The notes: a model not told the origin generated them from the letters alone. A DNA stretch of 64,000 bases from Ruegeria sp. HKCCSA071 (GCF_017872555.1 NZ_JAEDOX010000014.1:1-64000), one strand, 5' to 3'; shown: positions 51,617-61,154, counted from the stretch's first letter. Program-made: numbers and translations.

Positions 51617-52383
51617 CAGTCTGCCGTCCAACCTCCGTCAACCATCAATGCCGTGCCCGTCACCAGCGACGATGCATCCGAGGCCAGATAAACCACCGCC
51701 CCCATGATGTCTTCAACCTCTCCGGGGCGACCCAGTTTAATCTTGTCCAGAATCCAGGCCCGCTTGTCCGGGTCGTCGAAAGTCGATTTTGTCAGATCCG
51801 TCAGAATGAAGGTGGGGCAAATCGTGTTAACCCGGATCTTTGACGGTCCGAACTCAAGCGCCATCGCCTTGGTGAAGCCTTCGACCGCGAATTTCGACGC
51901 ACAATAAACCGCGCGTTCGCGACCACCAACATGGCCCATCTGGCTAGAGATATTGATCAGCGAACCGGGGCGGCCAGCGTCGAGAAGGCCTTTGGCAACA
52001 GCCTGGGTCAGGAAATAAGCACCTTTGACATTGACGCCTATCACCGCATCGAAATCTTCCGGCTGTGTTTCCACGGCCTTGCTGTGTCGGGCAAGCCCGG
52101 CTGAGTTCAGCAGAATATCGAACGGCCCATTTTGCGCCACGGCTTCAGCGGTTGCCGCCACGTCCGAAACATCCAGTTCCAGAACTCTGGCAGACCATCC
52201 CTGCGCCGACATATCTTTTACAATATCCTGAAGCGCACCAGCACGGCGCGCCGCCAAAGTGACCTCAGCACCATGTTCCGCCAGCGCCACAGCGCAGGCC
52301 ATGCCTATGCCCGACGAGGCTCCGGCGACCAAAGCTCGCTTGCCGCTCAGGTCGAAACTGGGGGTGCTGGGAAAATGCGGCAT
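51616..52383 (-). CDS. short-chain dehydrogenase/reductase
   Basis: This is a 255-residue classical SDR. Cofactor motif GASSGIG is in RALVAGASSGIGMACAVAL, NSAG is present, and the catalytic Ser/Tyr/Lys are in INISSQMGHVGGRERAVYCASK. Start at 52383 (MPHFPSTPSFDLSGKRALV); the frame extends to 52461 but that part is inside the neighbouring NTF2-like gene. It is preceded by one base of spacing and overlaps the LacI start. It resembles gluconate/sorbitol-type dehydrogenases, so a hydroxyl-to-keto step on a polyol or sugar acid is plausible. Confidence 0.9.
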   Translation of the reverse strand: MPHFPSTPSFDLSGKRALVAGASSGIGMACAVALAEHGAEVTLAARRAGALQDIVKDMSAQGWSARVLELDVSDVAATAEAVAQNGPFDILLNSAGLARHSKAVETQPEDFDAVIGVNVKGAYFLTQAVAKGLLDAGRPGSLINISSQMGHVGGRERAVYCASKFAVEGFTKAMALEFGPSKIRVNTICPTFILTDLTKSTFDDPDKRAWILDKIKLGRPGEVEDIMGAVVYLASDASSLVTGTALMVDGGWTAD

Positions 52384-52384
52384 A

Positions 52385-53434
52385 TCAGACCTCGCCGACC
52401 GGGAATGGGATGGTGCCCGGTACACGTGCCTTATTGAACTCACGCAGTCGGGCAAAAACATCTACGCCCAATTGCCGATACACATCCAGCAAATCGACCA
52501 ACACCCAATTCTCGCGGATCAGCCCACCTTCCAGACGCCAGAAATCAAGTGACTTCAAAGTGATCCGTTTGCCCGAAGGCGCAATCCCCATCCAGCCGTC
52601 ATGGGTGACGGTCTGGATCATGTTCGGCCAGCCGGTCACAGCGGCGTAGTCCCCATCACCAAAAAAGTGAAAGGTGATCTCGTCGGCATACAGACCACGA
52701 TCGGGCATTCCGTTGAGGAAGGGAATCTGGTGCCAGTTGCGGAATCCCGCGATACCGCGCGCTGTCCCGATCCCTGCGGGGCCGTACCAGTTCATGCGCG
52801 GATGCCAGAACCGCTCCATCTCCATCACTTCGGGCCCACCCTGGCTGGGGTGTTTCTCAAGATGTTTCAGCATGTCGACGATATGATTGCACGAGGCCAG
52901 AGACTTCACCTCATCCCACGGTCCGGACACAACGCCATCCAGAGTCGCCGGGCCGGGAATGCAGAACTCCAGCCCCAGAGACGGGGCCATTGGCCAGGCA
53001 TTCGCCTGCATCATGACTTCGGGAACGTCCCAGAGTGTCTGGATCTCGACAACCTTGCCATTTTCGAAGCGGTAGAATTCGTGGAACCGCATGTGGGTCA
53101 GATGCCCGGTCGGCGGGATGTCCAGCCAGGGGGCGACGAAGGTGCCGAAGTAGTGGCCGCCGCAGCCAACCCAATCGTTGCCCTGTTCTGTCCGACCACC
53201 CATGACGATCCAGTCGCGACGCTCAAGATCGGGCATGGATTTCAGAAGTGGCGCATAACAGATGTCATAGAGTTCCTGCGGGCAGGTCAGATCTCCGAAT
53301 GGATACAACATGTGGAGGGCGGCATCGGGCGCGATCACCGCCTCCAGCGCCGCTCGTACCTCAGCTTCGTCGAATTTATACATGGCCTCGCGCAGGGGCG
53401 CGATCAGGGCCTTGTGGGTAGAGTGAGTATCCAT
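52385..53434 (-). CDS. two-domain SnoaL/NTF2-like (ester cyclase-like) protein
   Basis: This is a 349-residue protein with two tandem NTF2-fold domains, each ending in the subfamily block: IPPTGHLTHMRFHEFYRFEN then GKVVEIQTLWD in the first, and GIAPSGKRITLKSLDFWRLE, with ENWVLVDLLDVYRQLGVDV, in the second. WYGPAGIGTARGIAGFRNWH opens the second domain. Similar to proteins annotated as nuclear transport factor 2 / ester cyclase; no measured function is known to me. Start at 53434 preferred, with GAGA upstream; 53449 is an alternative. Shares its architecture with two other proteins of this locus. Confidence 0.82.
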   Translation of the reverse strand: MDTHSTHKALIAPLREAMYKFDEAEVRAALEAVIAPDAALHMLYPFGDLTCPQELYDICYAPLLKSMPDLERRDWIVMGGRTEQGNDWVGCGGHYFGTFVAPWLDIPPTGHLTHMRFHEFYRFENGKVVEIQTLWDVPEVMMQANAWPMAPSLGLEFCIPGPATLDGVVSGPWDEVKSLASCNHIVDMLKHLEKHPSQGGPEVMEMERFWHPRMNWYGPAGIGTARGIAGFRNWHQIPFLNGMPDRGLYADEITFHFFGDGDYAAVTGWPNMIQTVTHDGWMGIAPSGKRITLKSLDFWRLEGGLIRENWVLVDLLDVYRQLGVDVFARLREFNKARVPGTIPFPVGEV

Positions 53435-53517
53435 TGCGAAATCTCGCATTATTTTAACTTCTTATCCAAAAAATTCTGTAGGGCCCCGGTCGAATCCCTG
53501 TGCAAGATTCGTCACGC

Positions 53518-54858
53518 TTACGAAGTCGCATCGGCCGTCTCGCGATATGGTGCGCCTTCACCATAGGGCACGTTGATGCCCCCATAACGCCGGACACGGA
53601 TGTTGCATTGTTCGGCATGGCCGACAAAGCCTTCCAGCATACACAGACGTGAGCCGTATTCGCCGATCATCGCCGCTGCCTCATCAGTGACGACTTTCTG
53701 ATAGCTATGGGTTTTCATGAATTTGCCGACCCAGAGCCCGCCGGTATAGCGCCCGGCCTTTTTGGTCGGCAGTGTATGATTGGTTCCGATCACCTTGTCG
53801 CCGTTGGCCACGTTGGTGCGTGGACCAAGGAACAGCGCACCGTAACAAGTCATGTTTTCCAGGAACCAGTCGTCGCGATCTGTCATGACCTGAACGTGCT
53901 CGGACGCGATGTCATCGGCCACTTGAAGCATCTCGTCATAGGTGTCGCAGACGATGACCTCGCCGTACTCCTCCCAACTGACCTTGGCAGTGCCGGCGGT
54001 GGGTAGGATCCCGAGGATACGGTCGATCTCGCTCAGTGTGTCTTCAGCCAATTTGCGTGAGTTGGTGACCAGTACGCAGGGGCTGTTATAGCCATGTTCC
54101 GCCTGACCCAGCAGATCGGTCGCACAAAGCTCGGCGTCCGCAGCAGTTTCATCGGCGATGACCATCGTCTCGGTCGGTCCCGCGAACAGGTCGATGCCCA
54201 CCCGGCCAAACAGTTGGCGCTTGGCTTCGGCCACAAAGGCGTTGCCGGGGCCAACCAGCATGTGAACCGGATCAATGGTCTCAGTCCCTATCGCCATGGC
54301 ACCGATGGCCTGGATACCACCCATGACATAGATTTCATGTGCGCCACCCAAATACATGGCCGCGATCACGGCCGCATTGGGTTTGCCCTGGAAGGGTGGG
54401 GTACAAGCTATGATGCGCGGAACACCGGCGACCTTGGCAGTTGCCACTGACATATGCGCCGAAGCCACCATCGGGAATTTGCCACCGGGGACATAGCATC
54501 CCACTGACTGAACAGGGATGTTCTTGTGACCAAGGATCACTCCTGGCAGAGTTTCAACCTCGATATCCAGCATCGAGTCGCGTTGTGCCTGCGCAAAGTT
54601 CGTCACCTGCTTCTGCGCGAATTTGATATCGGCCAGTTCGCGTTCAGTCAGCGAGTTGATCAACTCGTCGATCTGATCCTGGCTCAGGCGGAAGCTTTCC
54701 GGCGAGTAATTGTCGAACTTCTCAGACAGCTCGCGCACTGCGGTATCGCCGCGGGTTTCGATATCAGCCAGCGTTGCTTCGACAACAGCTCGGGTTTTGG
54801 CATCATCTTCCGCCCGATCAGCTTCAGGTTTGCCGCGTTTCAGGTATTCAATAGCCAT
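53518..54858 (-). CDS. HisD-family dehydrogenase, HpsN/sulfopropanediol dehydrogenase-like
   Basis: This is a 446-residue zinc/NAD enzyme of the histidinol-dehydrogenase fold. Seen: [68 protein letters not shown] (Gln/His ligands), [20 protein letters not shown]. Without other his genes nearby, and with the sulfopropanediol-dehydrogenase-like sequence, it most likely oxidises a primary alcohol to a carboxylate in two NAD-linked steps. The actual alcohol here is unknown. It sits 11 bp after a single-domain NTF2-like gene and is part of the LacI/SDR run. Confidence 0.88.
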   Translation of the reverse strand: MAIEYLKRGKPEADRAEDDAKTRAVVEATLADIETRGDTAVRELSEKFDNYSPESFRLSQDQIDELINSLTERELADIKFAQKQVTNFAQAQRDSMLDIEVETLPGVILGHKNIPVQSVGCYVPGGKFPMVASAHMSVATAKVAGVPRIIACTPPFQGKPNAAVIAAMYLGGAHEIYVMGGIQAIGAMAIGTETIDPVHMLVGPGNAFVAEAKRQLFGRVGIDLFAGPTETMVIADETAADAELCATDLLGQAEHGYNSPCVLVTNSRKLAEDTLSEIDRILGILPTAGTAKVSWEEYGEVIVCDTYDEMLQVADDIASEHVQVMTDRDDWFLENMTCYGALFLGPRTNVANGDKVIGTNHTLPTKKAGRYTGGLWVGKFMKTHSYQKVVTDEAAAMIGEYGSRLCMLEGFVGHAEQCNIRVRRYGGINVPYGEGAPYRETADATS

Positions 54859-54869
54859 TGTCTCTATCC

Positions 54870-55400
54870 TCAGTTTTCGGGCCGGGGTGGAGTTTTTTCT
54901 CCCCGGTCAAATGCTTCCCAGCCTTCGCCGTTGAACAGATCAACGCCAAGCTGCGCGGCGACGTGGGCGAAATCGACGTTCACCCAGTTGTCAACGATCT
55001 TGCCATCGACGACTTTCCAGAAATCCATGTATCGGATCTCGACCCGCTTGCCGGTGGGCGCGATGCCCAGAAACTCGCCCGAGTGGGTTGCCTCCTGGCG
55101 GCCAAAGGCCGCAGCCCATTCGCCCATATAAAGCCGGGCCTCATCAATGCAGGTCTTGTCCGAGAACGCCGCCTGAAACGGGCGTTGCCAGTTTTCCTGA
55201 AACTCCTTGAGCCCAGTTTTGGTGCCGCAGCCCCGGTTGCCGATCCAGCGAAACCCTTCTGCGAAGAATTCGCCGATATCGTCGATGCGGTGATCGTTCA
55301 AACCATCGACCATCCCCTCGATCACGGCGCGGGTCTCGTCGGTTTTTCTCATGTCCGTGTCACGTGTCAGCACGGCCTGTTCGGGGCGGGAGCCCTTCAT
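54870..55400 (-). CDS. single-domain SnoaL/NTF2-like protein
   Basis: This is a 176-residue protein with one NTF2-fold domain. The subfamily block [20 protein letters not shown], then [23 protein letters not shown], is present. The start at 55400 is preceded by GGAAAAGACAC; an internal ATG at 55352 is possible. Acid/base residues for a SnoaL-type reaction (Asp/His pair) cannot be pinned down by eye. It lies between the HisD-like gene and a strong inverted repeat. Confidence 0.8.
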   Translation of the reverse strand: MKGSRPEQAVLTRDTDMRKTDETRAVIEGMVDGLNDHRIDDIGEFFAEGFRWIGNRGCGTKTGLKEFQENWQRPFQAAFSDKTCIDEARLYMGEWAAAFGRQEATHSGEFLGIAPTGKRVEIRYMDFWKVVDGKIVDNWVNVDFAHVAAQLGVDLFNGEGWEAFDRGEKTPPRPEN

Positions 55401-55417
55401 GTGTCTTTTCCTTTTAT

Positions 55418-55484
55418 GGATACCAAGGGGTTTTCTGTCTGGACGGGGACGGTTGGTCGGCCGTCAGAAAATCCCTTGGCATCC
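55418..55484 (-). repeat. 20-bp inverted repeat forming a long intercistronic hairpin
   Basis: Arms 55418-55437 and 55465-55484 match at 18 of 20 positions, with an inner stem (GACGG/CCGTC at 55448-55452 and 55461-55465) in the loop. Located between two NTF2-like genes. The right length and symmetry for an mRNA stability element; no U-run, so not a classical terminator. Confidence 0.65.
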
Positions 55485-55532
55485 GGTTGAGCGCCGGGTG
55501 GCGCGCAATGGCGTTATGTCTGGCGGAACAGC

Positions 55533-56561
55533 TCATTGGGTCTGTTCAGAAATTTGGGCAAAAAGGTCGTAACCCAGTTGCAACAGCAGATGTGGAATAT
55601 CGAGCATGCACCAGTTCTCGATGATCTTGCCGTCTGCGCAGCGCCACCAGTCGCAGTCACGCATAAAAACGCGCTTTCCCGTTGGCTCCAGGCCCAGGAA
55701 GGGTTTGACGTGGACGCCGGTGATCTGCGGCCAGCCGCACAGGAATGCATAGTCGCCATCCCCGACCTTGCAATTCGAACCGACGCCGGTGACGCCTGCG
55801 TCCTTGCCGTCGCCCCAGCCTTCGAACGTGTCCTCGAAGGGGGATTGGAATTCGGCGAAGGCATCGACCGTGGCATAGGATCCCAGCCCGCCGGGACCGT
55901 ACCACACCATTCGGTCATCCCAATAAGGCCGCCAGCTTTGGTCCTCAGTCGTTAGCTGTTTTAGCATGTCCTCGACCAGATCTGCTGTGGAGCGTGACTG
56001 CGCTGGGTCTGAAGGCCCAATGACGATGCCGTCATGCGTTGCCGGACCTGGCACGACACCTTCATAGCCCTGCAGTTCCAGCGGCCAGAGGCCAAGCGCG
56101 ATGATCAACTCGGCAAAGCCGAGGAAGACATAGGATTCGACGATCTTGCCATCTTCCATTCGGTGGAATTCACCAAATCGCAGAAATGCCAGTTTGCCGC
56201 TGGGTGGAATACCACAAAGCGGTCGCTTGAAATGACCGTGGAAATACCCGGTCGAGGTGACCCACTCGCTTCCCAGGTATTCGCCACCTGTGACCACATA
56301 GTTCTGACGGGTGAGCCCCTCGAATGCCTCTGAAATCGGTAAGATGACAGAGCTGATGTAGCCGTTGCCATCAGGGGCTGCATTGATCGGATGGCTCGCT
56401 TCGGTAGTGGCCGTTGCGGCGAAGATCTCGCTGGCGGCCGTCTCCATGGTCTCGCCGAGGCCCTTGTCAAAGCTTTCGAGAAACTGACGATAAAGCTGTT
56501 TGTTTTCAAACGTGGTTTCGGTAGCGATGCCCATGGCGGGGCGGTTTGAGCGTGCGTTCAT
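55533..56561 (-). CDS. two-domain SnoaL/NTF2-like (ester cyclase-like) protein
   Basis: This is a 342-residue protein with two NTF2-fold halves. First half block: IPPSGKLAFLRFGEFHRMED with GKIVESYVFLGFAELIIALG; second half block: LEPTGKRVFMRDCDWWRCAD with GKIIENWCMLDIPHLLLQLG. WYGPGGLGSYATVDAFAEFQ opens the second domain, as in the paralogue at 52.4 kb. The start at 56561 (MNARSNRPAMGIATETT) has GGACAGCGGC before it; upstream frame to 56735 lies in a GC-rich intergenic stretch. Function unknown. Confidence 0.82.
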   Translation of the reverse strand: MNARSNRPAMGIATETTFENKQLYRQFLESFDKGLGETMETAASEIFAATATTEASHPINAAPDGNGYISSVILPISEAFEGLTRQNYVVTGGEYLGSEWVTSTGYFHGHFKRPLCGIPPSGKLAFLRFGEFHRMEDGKIVESYVFLGFAELIIALGLWPLELQGYEGVVPGPATHDGIVIGPSDPAQSRSTADLVEDMLKQLTTEDQSWRPYWDDRMVWYGPGGLGSYATVDAFAEFQSPFEDTFEGWGDGKDAGVTGVGSNCKVGDGDYAFLCGWPQITGVHVKPFLGLEPTGKRVFMRDCDWWRCADGKIIENWCMLDIPHLLLQLGYDLFAQISEQTQ

Positions 56562-56670
56562 GCCGCTGTCCTTTTTCAAACGGATTCCAATTTGCGTTGA
56601 TGCTGTGCGGGCACGAGGCCCCGCGCGCATCAAGGCAAAGGGAATTCGCCCTGGCCGCCGCGCCCGGCGC

Positions 56671-56693
56671 GCAGCCAAGTTCAGGCTGGCTGC
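56671..56693. terminator. stem-loop between MalG-like permease and NTF2-like genes
   Basis: Perfect 7-bp arms at 56671-56677 and 56687-56693 (GCAGCCA and its complement) with a 9-base loop, in the 179-bp gap after the transporter genes. No U-run. It may mark the end of the importer message or a stability element. Confidence 0.45.
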
Positions 56694-56740
56694 ATGCGCA
56701 TGGGCAGATACGGACTGAGGATGCGTGGGGCCCATTCGTG

Positions 56741-57622
56741 TCAGCCTTTCACCGCCCCTGCAGTCAGGCCGCCGACGATCTGGCGCTGGAAGAACATCAC
56801 CAGGATGAACAGTGGAACAGTGGCAGAAACCACGGCTGCAACAGCGAACATCACGTTGCCCTCGGTTTGCGTTGTACCGAGAAACGCGGCAATGGCAGGC
56901 ACCATAGTACGGTTGCTTTCAGACAGCAGCATCGCCCCCACGGCAAAGTCGTTATAGGCCAGAAGGAAGGAGAACAGCCCGGTCGTGATGACGCCTGGCC
57001 ACATCACCGGAATGATCACACGTCGGAAAGCCTGAAACTGGTTGCATCCGTCGACCTTGGCACTTTCATCCAACTCGCTCGGGATGTTCTTGAAGAAGGA
57101 ATGCAGCATCCAAAGAGTGAAAGGCTGGTTGATCGCCACGAGCACGATAATGGTGGTTGGAAGAATTCCCCAAACATTCCATTCAAAGAAGGGTAACAGA
57201 TAACCTGAGACCAGAGTGATTGGCGGCATTGCACGGAAAATCAACGCCGTGATCAAAAGCCAGAATGTGTAGTTGTAAGTAGACCGCGAAAGGGCATAGC
57301 CCCCTAACGTCCCGATAGTCAGTGAGATGGTAACAACAAAGAAACAGACGATCCCGGTGTTCAGAACATTGCGCCAGAACTCTTCCTGAATCCATGCGCC
57401 CTCATATCCGGTGGTGGTGAACGGCGAGCCATAAACCGCTTCGGTTCGGGCACCGGTCAGGGCGTTGGTCCAGTCAGCGATCGAGAAGAAATCCAGCTCG
57501 ACCTTGAACGACCCCCAAACCGTCCAGAGGAACGGAAAGGCGGCCAGGATAAACCATAGGAGCACAAACAGGGATGAGGCGATCCGAAGGCTTGTAGGCA
57601 TTCTTTGCGCGCGGCTGGCCAT
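56741..57622 (-). CDS. carbohydrate-type ABC transporter permease (MalG-like)
   Basis: This is a 293-residue inner-membrane permease. The start at 57622 (MASRAQRMPTSLRIAS) follows AAGGAGCAAGATAAT. Six hydrophobic segments, with FRAMPPITLVSGYLLPFF, and the coupling loop ELDESAKVDGCNQFQAFRRV, then IPVMWPGV, are typical of MalG/sugar permeases. C-terminal VMFFQRQIVGGLTAGAVKG is the family ending. One base from the MalF-like gene stop. Confidence 0.94.
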   Translation of the reverse strand: MASRAQRMPTSLRIASSLFVLLWFILAAFPFLWTVWGSFKVELDFFSIADWTNALTGARTEAVYGSPFTTTGYEGAWIQEEFWRNVLNTGIVCFFVVTISLTIGTLGGYALSRSTYNYTFWLLITALIFRAMPPITLVSGYLLPFFEWNVWGILPTTIIVLVAINQPFTLWMLHSFFKNIPSELDESAKVDGCNQFQAFRRVIIPVMWPGVITTGLFSFLLAYNDFAVGAMLLSESNRTMVPAIAAFLGTTQTEGNVMFAVAAVVSATVPLFILVMFFQRQIVGGLTAGAVKG

Positions 57623-57623
57623 A

Positions 57624-58652
57624 TTATCTTGCTCCTTTGAAATCGCGCCAGGTGCGGACAAGCACAGGCGACAGAAGAATTGCGACCCCGAAAATCGTCA
57701 TCACCGAGGTAGCAGCAGCGGAAGACAGTTGCCGAGTCTCGCCACCGAGATCGTAGAAGATGAAGGTGCTGAGTGATTGCGCATGCGCTTGTGCACTGAA
57801 GCCGATGATAGGTTCAAACACCTTGAAATTGTCCATCAACTGGATCAGTGCAACAAATGTGACCAGGGGCATGAGATGGGGAACAACCACGAATTTGACC
57901 TGCTGCCAGCGCGTCGCCCCGTCTATCTGGGCGGCCTCAATCTGGTCTTGGGGCAAGGTTTGCAGGCCAGCATAGAACACGACAAAGGCAAAAGGCGCAG
58001 CGTGCCAAACACCATAGACCATCAGCGCTACCCACATCAGCCCTGTTGATGCTTTCAGGCTGAAATCCGGATCTCCAGCAAGATATACGAGGGCGTTGCC
58101 GATCACCCCGCGACTGTCAATCATCCAAAACAGGATGAGCGAGCCGATCAGCGGGGTCACGATCATGGGCAGAAGAGAGAAAAAGATCATCAGACCTTTG
58201 AGTTGCCTGTGCAGGGAGTTTACCGCCAGCGCAATCACCAGCCCCAATACAATTGTGAGCGGTGTCACGACAGCAACGAAGGTCAGCGTGAATGCCATCG
58301 CCCGGTAGAAGGGCAGATTACCAAGCTCGGTGAAGAAGCCGCCCCATGTTTCATTCGCGGCCCAGATTTGACCAATTTCCTGTATCGCCAGATGGCCTCG
58401 GTTAAAGTAAATGTCCAGTCCCACAAACCGGCCCAGAGGTTTCTCGGCGCGAAGCGCCGCGGTGGCCTCTTGATCAACAGTGGTCTCAGTTGTGCATCCG
58501 ATAAGCGGGGTACAGTTTTCGACCTCTAACAGAACGGCCGGGTGGGGCGCGAAGATCGATTGAGTCACCACCGAGACAATTGGCATTGCAATGAACAGCA
58601 GCATCGCGAGTCCTGTGGGCAGGAAGAACCAAAGGAATGTCTTATGGCGCAT
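57624..58652 (-). CDS. carbohydrate-type ABC transporter permease (MalF-like)
   Basis: This is a 342-residue permease. First helix WFFLPTGLAMLLFIAMPIVS; a sizeable periplasmic loop with two cysteines (EVENCTPLIGCTTETTVDQE) follows and could form a disulfide; the coupling loop is LPQDQIEAAQIDGATRWQQV. It pairs with the MalG-like subunit. Genes lie after the binding protein and its stem-loop. Confidence 0.93.
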   Translation of the reverse strand: MRHKTFLWFFLPTGLAMLLFIAMPIVSVVTQSIFAPHPAVLLEVENCTPLIGCTTETTVDQEATAALRAEKPLGRFVGLDIYFNRGHLAIQEIGQIWAANETWGGFFTELGNLPFYRAMAFTLTFVAVVTPLTIVLGLVIALAVNSLHRQLKGLMIFFSLLPMIVTPLIGSLILFWMIDSRGVIGNALVYLAGDPDFSLKASTGLMWVALMVYGVWHAAPFAFVVFYAGLQTLPQDQIEAAQIDGATRWQQVKFVVVPHLMPLVTFVALIQLMDNFKVFEPIIGFSAQAHAQSLSTFIFYDLGGETRQLSSAAATSVMTIFGVAILLSPVLVRTWRDFKGAR

Positions 58653-58675
58653 GTTGCAATCCTCGTGTCAGTGGG

Positions 58676-58710
58676 ATTGCGCGGGCGGTTATCAAAGGCA
58701 CCCGCGCAAT
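58676..58710 (-). terminator. stem-loop after the sugar-type binding-protein gene
   Basis: A perfect 10-bp inverted repeat (58676-58685 and 58701-58710, ATTGCGCGGG and its complement) with a 15-base loop, 8 bp after the binding-protein stop. Same position as hairpins after the other two binding-protein genes in the window. Probably protects the upstream message from 3' decay. Confidence 0.65.
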
Positions 58711-58717
58711 AGGCTTC

Positions 58718-59944
58718 TTATTGCAGATAGCCTTGCTCGATGGCGGCGGCACGATAGGCGGCTTCTACATCAGCCAACGCTTGTTCCGCGCTTTCCTTGC
58801 CCTGCATGAAATCAGCAAGTTCGTTGCCAAGTGCGCTGTGCATGAGCCCCATGTACGGCAACATCGGATACGGTGGCGTGCCCATTTTGGCCGCAGCAAA
58901 CACGCCCTCGGCATCTTTTCCCGGCTGGTAGCCTTCAATCAGCCAGACCGCCAACGGCGTGGTTTCATCGTTCAGCATGTCAGGACGGATGCCATGTTTC
59001 ATTGCAATGAATGTGGCCTCGGCCTCTTCATCTGAGATGTTCTTTCCGACAGTCCAACCGTCCCACCACAGGGTCGTTGCAGGGATATCTCCGCCACCAA
59101 CTGTCAGCGGCGCGCCAATCGCATGGCCGTCTATTACCTCCTGCAACACACCTTCGGTGGTGGTTTGCTGCGATGCGCGCGAACCCCACATATTCATGAT
59201 TGCAACGTTGCCAGCACGGTATTCGGCATTGGTGGCGTTGGAGTCATGAGTCAGGAAGTCGGGATTCATGTATTCCGACAAAGCCTTCATCATATTCAGG
59301 GCGTTGACACCGGCCTCAGAATTCACGTTGGGTTCGGCCGTACCGGGTTTAAAATGGCTGCCGCCATAACCAAGGAACATATTGTTGAATTCCTGCGCCA
59401 GGTTCCAACCCGATGCATAGGCTCCACCAACCGGGTTTTGCATAATACCCTGCGCACGAATGGCCTCGGCCACCTCGAGCATTTCCTCATAGGTAGTCGG
59501 GACTTCCACACCGGCTTGCTCAAGGATGTCCTTGCGGTACATCAGATGCTGCGCGTTCGCCATGAAGGCGATAGCCATGATGTTGTCGCCAATCTTGATC
59601 AGCTGCCCAGGCTGCAGGTCCTGACCATACTTTTCCACCAGATCATTGAGCGGACGAATAACGTCTTCGTTCATCAGTGCCACAACCGAACTATTGGCGA
59701 TGATTGCGGTCGTGTATTCCGACGGATTGCCCGACAGGCCAGCCACGTTGATGGTCTGGTGCTCGGATGTCAGGTTGGATTCTACCGACGCCCCGGTGCA
59801 TTCCTTCGCTCCGGCTGCGACGGCCTGGATGGCCGCAAATTCATTGCCGACTATGTTGACACGTGCGCCGATTTCGCAGGCATATCCCGCGCTTGCGGCA
59901 AAGGCGGCTACCGAGCCGGCCAATGCAATTTTCTTCAGAAACAT
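58718..59944 (-). CDS. extracellular solute-binding protein, carbohydrate type (SBP_bac_1)
   Basis: This is a 408-residue periplasmic protein. ATG at 59944 with GGAGGAATATTG upstream; a TTG one codon earlier is less likely. A signal peptide MFLKKIALAGSVAAFAASAG ends near YACEIG; a cysteine just after the presumed cleavage site could pair internally. The mature part shows sugar-binder features (FMANAQHLMYRKDILEQAGV, PTTYEEMLEVAEAIRAQGI, TLWWDGWTVGKNISDEEAEA). Ligand unknown, possibly a sugar, polyol or glycoside-like compound used by the enzymes of the run. Confidence 0.9.
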   Translation of the reverse strand: MFLKKIALAGSVAAFAASAGYACEIGARVNIVGNEFAAIQAVAAGAKECTGASVESNLTSEHQTINVAGLSGNPSEYTTAIIANSSVVALMNEDVIRPLNDLVEKYGQDLQPGQLIKIGDNIMAIAFMANAQHLMYRKDILEQAGVEVPTTYEEMLEVAEAIRAQGIMQNPVGGAYASGWNLAQEFNNMFLGYGGSHFKPGTAEPNVNSEAGVNALNMMKALSEYMNPDFLTHDSNATNAEYRAGNVAIMNMWGSRASQQTTTEGVLQEVIDGHAIGAPLTVGGGDIPATTLWWDGWTVGKNISDEEAEATFIAMKHGIRPDMLNDETTPLAVWLIEGYQPGKDAEGVFAAAKMGTPPYPMLPYMGLMHSALGNELADFMQGKESAEQALADVEAAYRAAAIEQGYLQ

Positions 59945-59966
59945 CAATATTCCTCCCTAGATGGAT

Positions 59967-59989
59967 GGTGCATCTTCGAAGTCTGCACC
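59967..59989. repeat. inverted repeat GGTGCA-N11-TGCACC upstream of the binding-protein gene
   Basis: Perfect 6-bp arms, with a TTCGAA palindrome inside the 11-bp spacer, lie in the 82-bp gap between the ATPase stop and the binding-protein start. Could be an intercistronic hairpin or an internal operator. Weak evidence. Confidence 0.35.
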
Positions 59990-60026
59990 CAGATTACCCC
60001 GTCCCAACGGGTGTTGTTTGCGGTTC

Positions 60027-61076
60027 TCAGCCTTCCAGGCGAGCCCCGGTTTTCGCATCAAACAGATGGCAGTGATCAGTATGGATATGAATCGAGACCT
60101 GATCGTCGATTTCGGCCCGATAGGTTTTGTCGGCCTTGACCGAGACCAGCGCACCACCGATCCGAACCGAAACCATGGTGCTGTCGCCCAACAGCTCTTG
60201 CGTATAGATCGGCGCGTTGATCTCGCCGCCACATTCCACAACATTTGCGTCCTCGGCGCGAAACCCCAGCGTGATAGGACCGTCCGGCGCGTTCAACCCG
60301 TGCACCTCTGTGCTTTGGGCGCGGAACACGCCACCCTGAACCTCGCCATCGACAAGGTTCATTGCCGGGTTGCCGATGAAGCTGGCCACAAATGTATTTG
60401 CAGGTTCATCGTAAATATCGGTTGGGGAGCCAACCTGCTGAACCACACCTTGTTTCATGATCACCACCCGATCAGCCAAGGTCATTGCCTCGATCTGGTC
60501 GTGGGTCACATAGATCGTGGTGACCGCCAATTCGTGGCTCAGGTTCTTGATCTGCGCGCGGGTGGAAACGCGCAGTTTTGCGTCAAGGTTGGATAGTGGC
60601 TCGTCCATCAGGAACACGTTCGGCTCGCGCACAATGGCACGAGCCAGGGCAACCCTCTGACGCTGACCGCCAGACAGTTCCGCCGGTTTGCGGTGCAGGA
60701 AGTCATCCAGCTCGACCATCGCCGAAGCGCGCCGCACTTTTTCGTCATGGGTAGCAGGGTCAATACCGCGAACTTTCAGCGGGAAGCGAATGTTCTCATA
60801 TACATTCATATTCGGATAGAGCGCGTATGACTGGAACACCATCGCGACATCGCGGTCTTTGGGCTCCATGTCATTTACTCGCGCGCCATCGATCAGGATA
60901 TCCCCCTCAGACGCGTCCTCGAGACCAGCAATCATGCGCATTGTCGTGGTCTTTCCGCAACCTGACGGCCCAAGAAGCACCAGAAATTCCTTGTCGGCTA
61001 TTGTCAGGTCAAAATTGTCAACTCCAACAAACGATCCCCAACGCTTTCCAACATTGCGAAGTTGAATTTCGGCCAT
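60027..61076 (-). CDS. sugar-type ABC transporter ATPase (UgpC/MsmK-like)
   Basis: This is a 349-residue ATPase. Walker A LLGPSGCGKTTTMRMIAGLE, Q-loop MVFQSYALYPNMNVYENI, signature [15 protein letters not shown], Walker B FLMDEPLSNLD, and switch His in YVTHDQIEAM are intact; C-terminal TOBE-like domain from TLGFRAEDANVV. The start at 61076 (MAEIQLRNVGKRWG) has GGGAGGACAGA before it; upstream frame to 61160 crosses the operator region. First gene of the minus-strand importer/enzyme run. Confidence 0.94.
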   Translation of the reverse strand: MAEIQLRNVGKRWGSFVGVDNFDLTIADKEFLVLLGPSGCGKTTTMRMIAGLEDASEGDILIDGARVNDMEPKDRDVAMVFQSYALYPNMNVYENIRFPLKVRGIDPATHDEKVRRASAMVELDDFLHRKPAELSGGQRQRVALARAIVREPNVFLMDEPLSNLDAKLRVSTRAQIKNLSHELAVTTIYVTHDQIEAMTLADRVVIMKQGVVQQVGSPTDIYDEPANTFVASFIGNPAMNLVDGEVQGGVFRAQSTEVHGLNAPDGPITLGFRAEDANVVECGGEINAPIYTQELLGDSTMVSVRIGGALVSVKADKTYRAEIDDQVSIHIHTDHCHLFDAKTGARLEG

Positions 61077-61090
61077 TCTGTCCTCCCTGC

Positions 61091-61115
61091 TGCACGCATC
61101 GTGCATACGCTTGCA
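61091..61115. promoter_or_regulatory. overlapping palindromes, candidate LacI-family operator
   Basis: 61091-61105 is TGCACG-CAT-CGTGCA (6-bp arms). It overlaps 61102-61115, TGCATACGCTTGCA, which has TGCA half-sites around a central CG. Located 15-39 bp upstream of the ATPase start. The TGCA-N2-CG-N2-TGCA pattern is the classic LacI-family form and recurs at 61155-61170. Confidence 0.6.
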
Positions 61116-61154
61116 AAACCATAGACAACAAAAGAAACATCTGGCAAGTTTTTT

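Noticed and set aside
53518-54858. Assignment as histidinol dehydrogenase (hisD) for histidine synthesis
   Set aside because: No other his genes are present, and the neighbours are catabolic; the sequence looks like the HpsN/sulfopropanediol branch.
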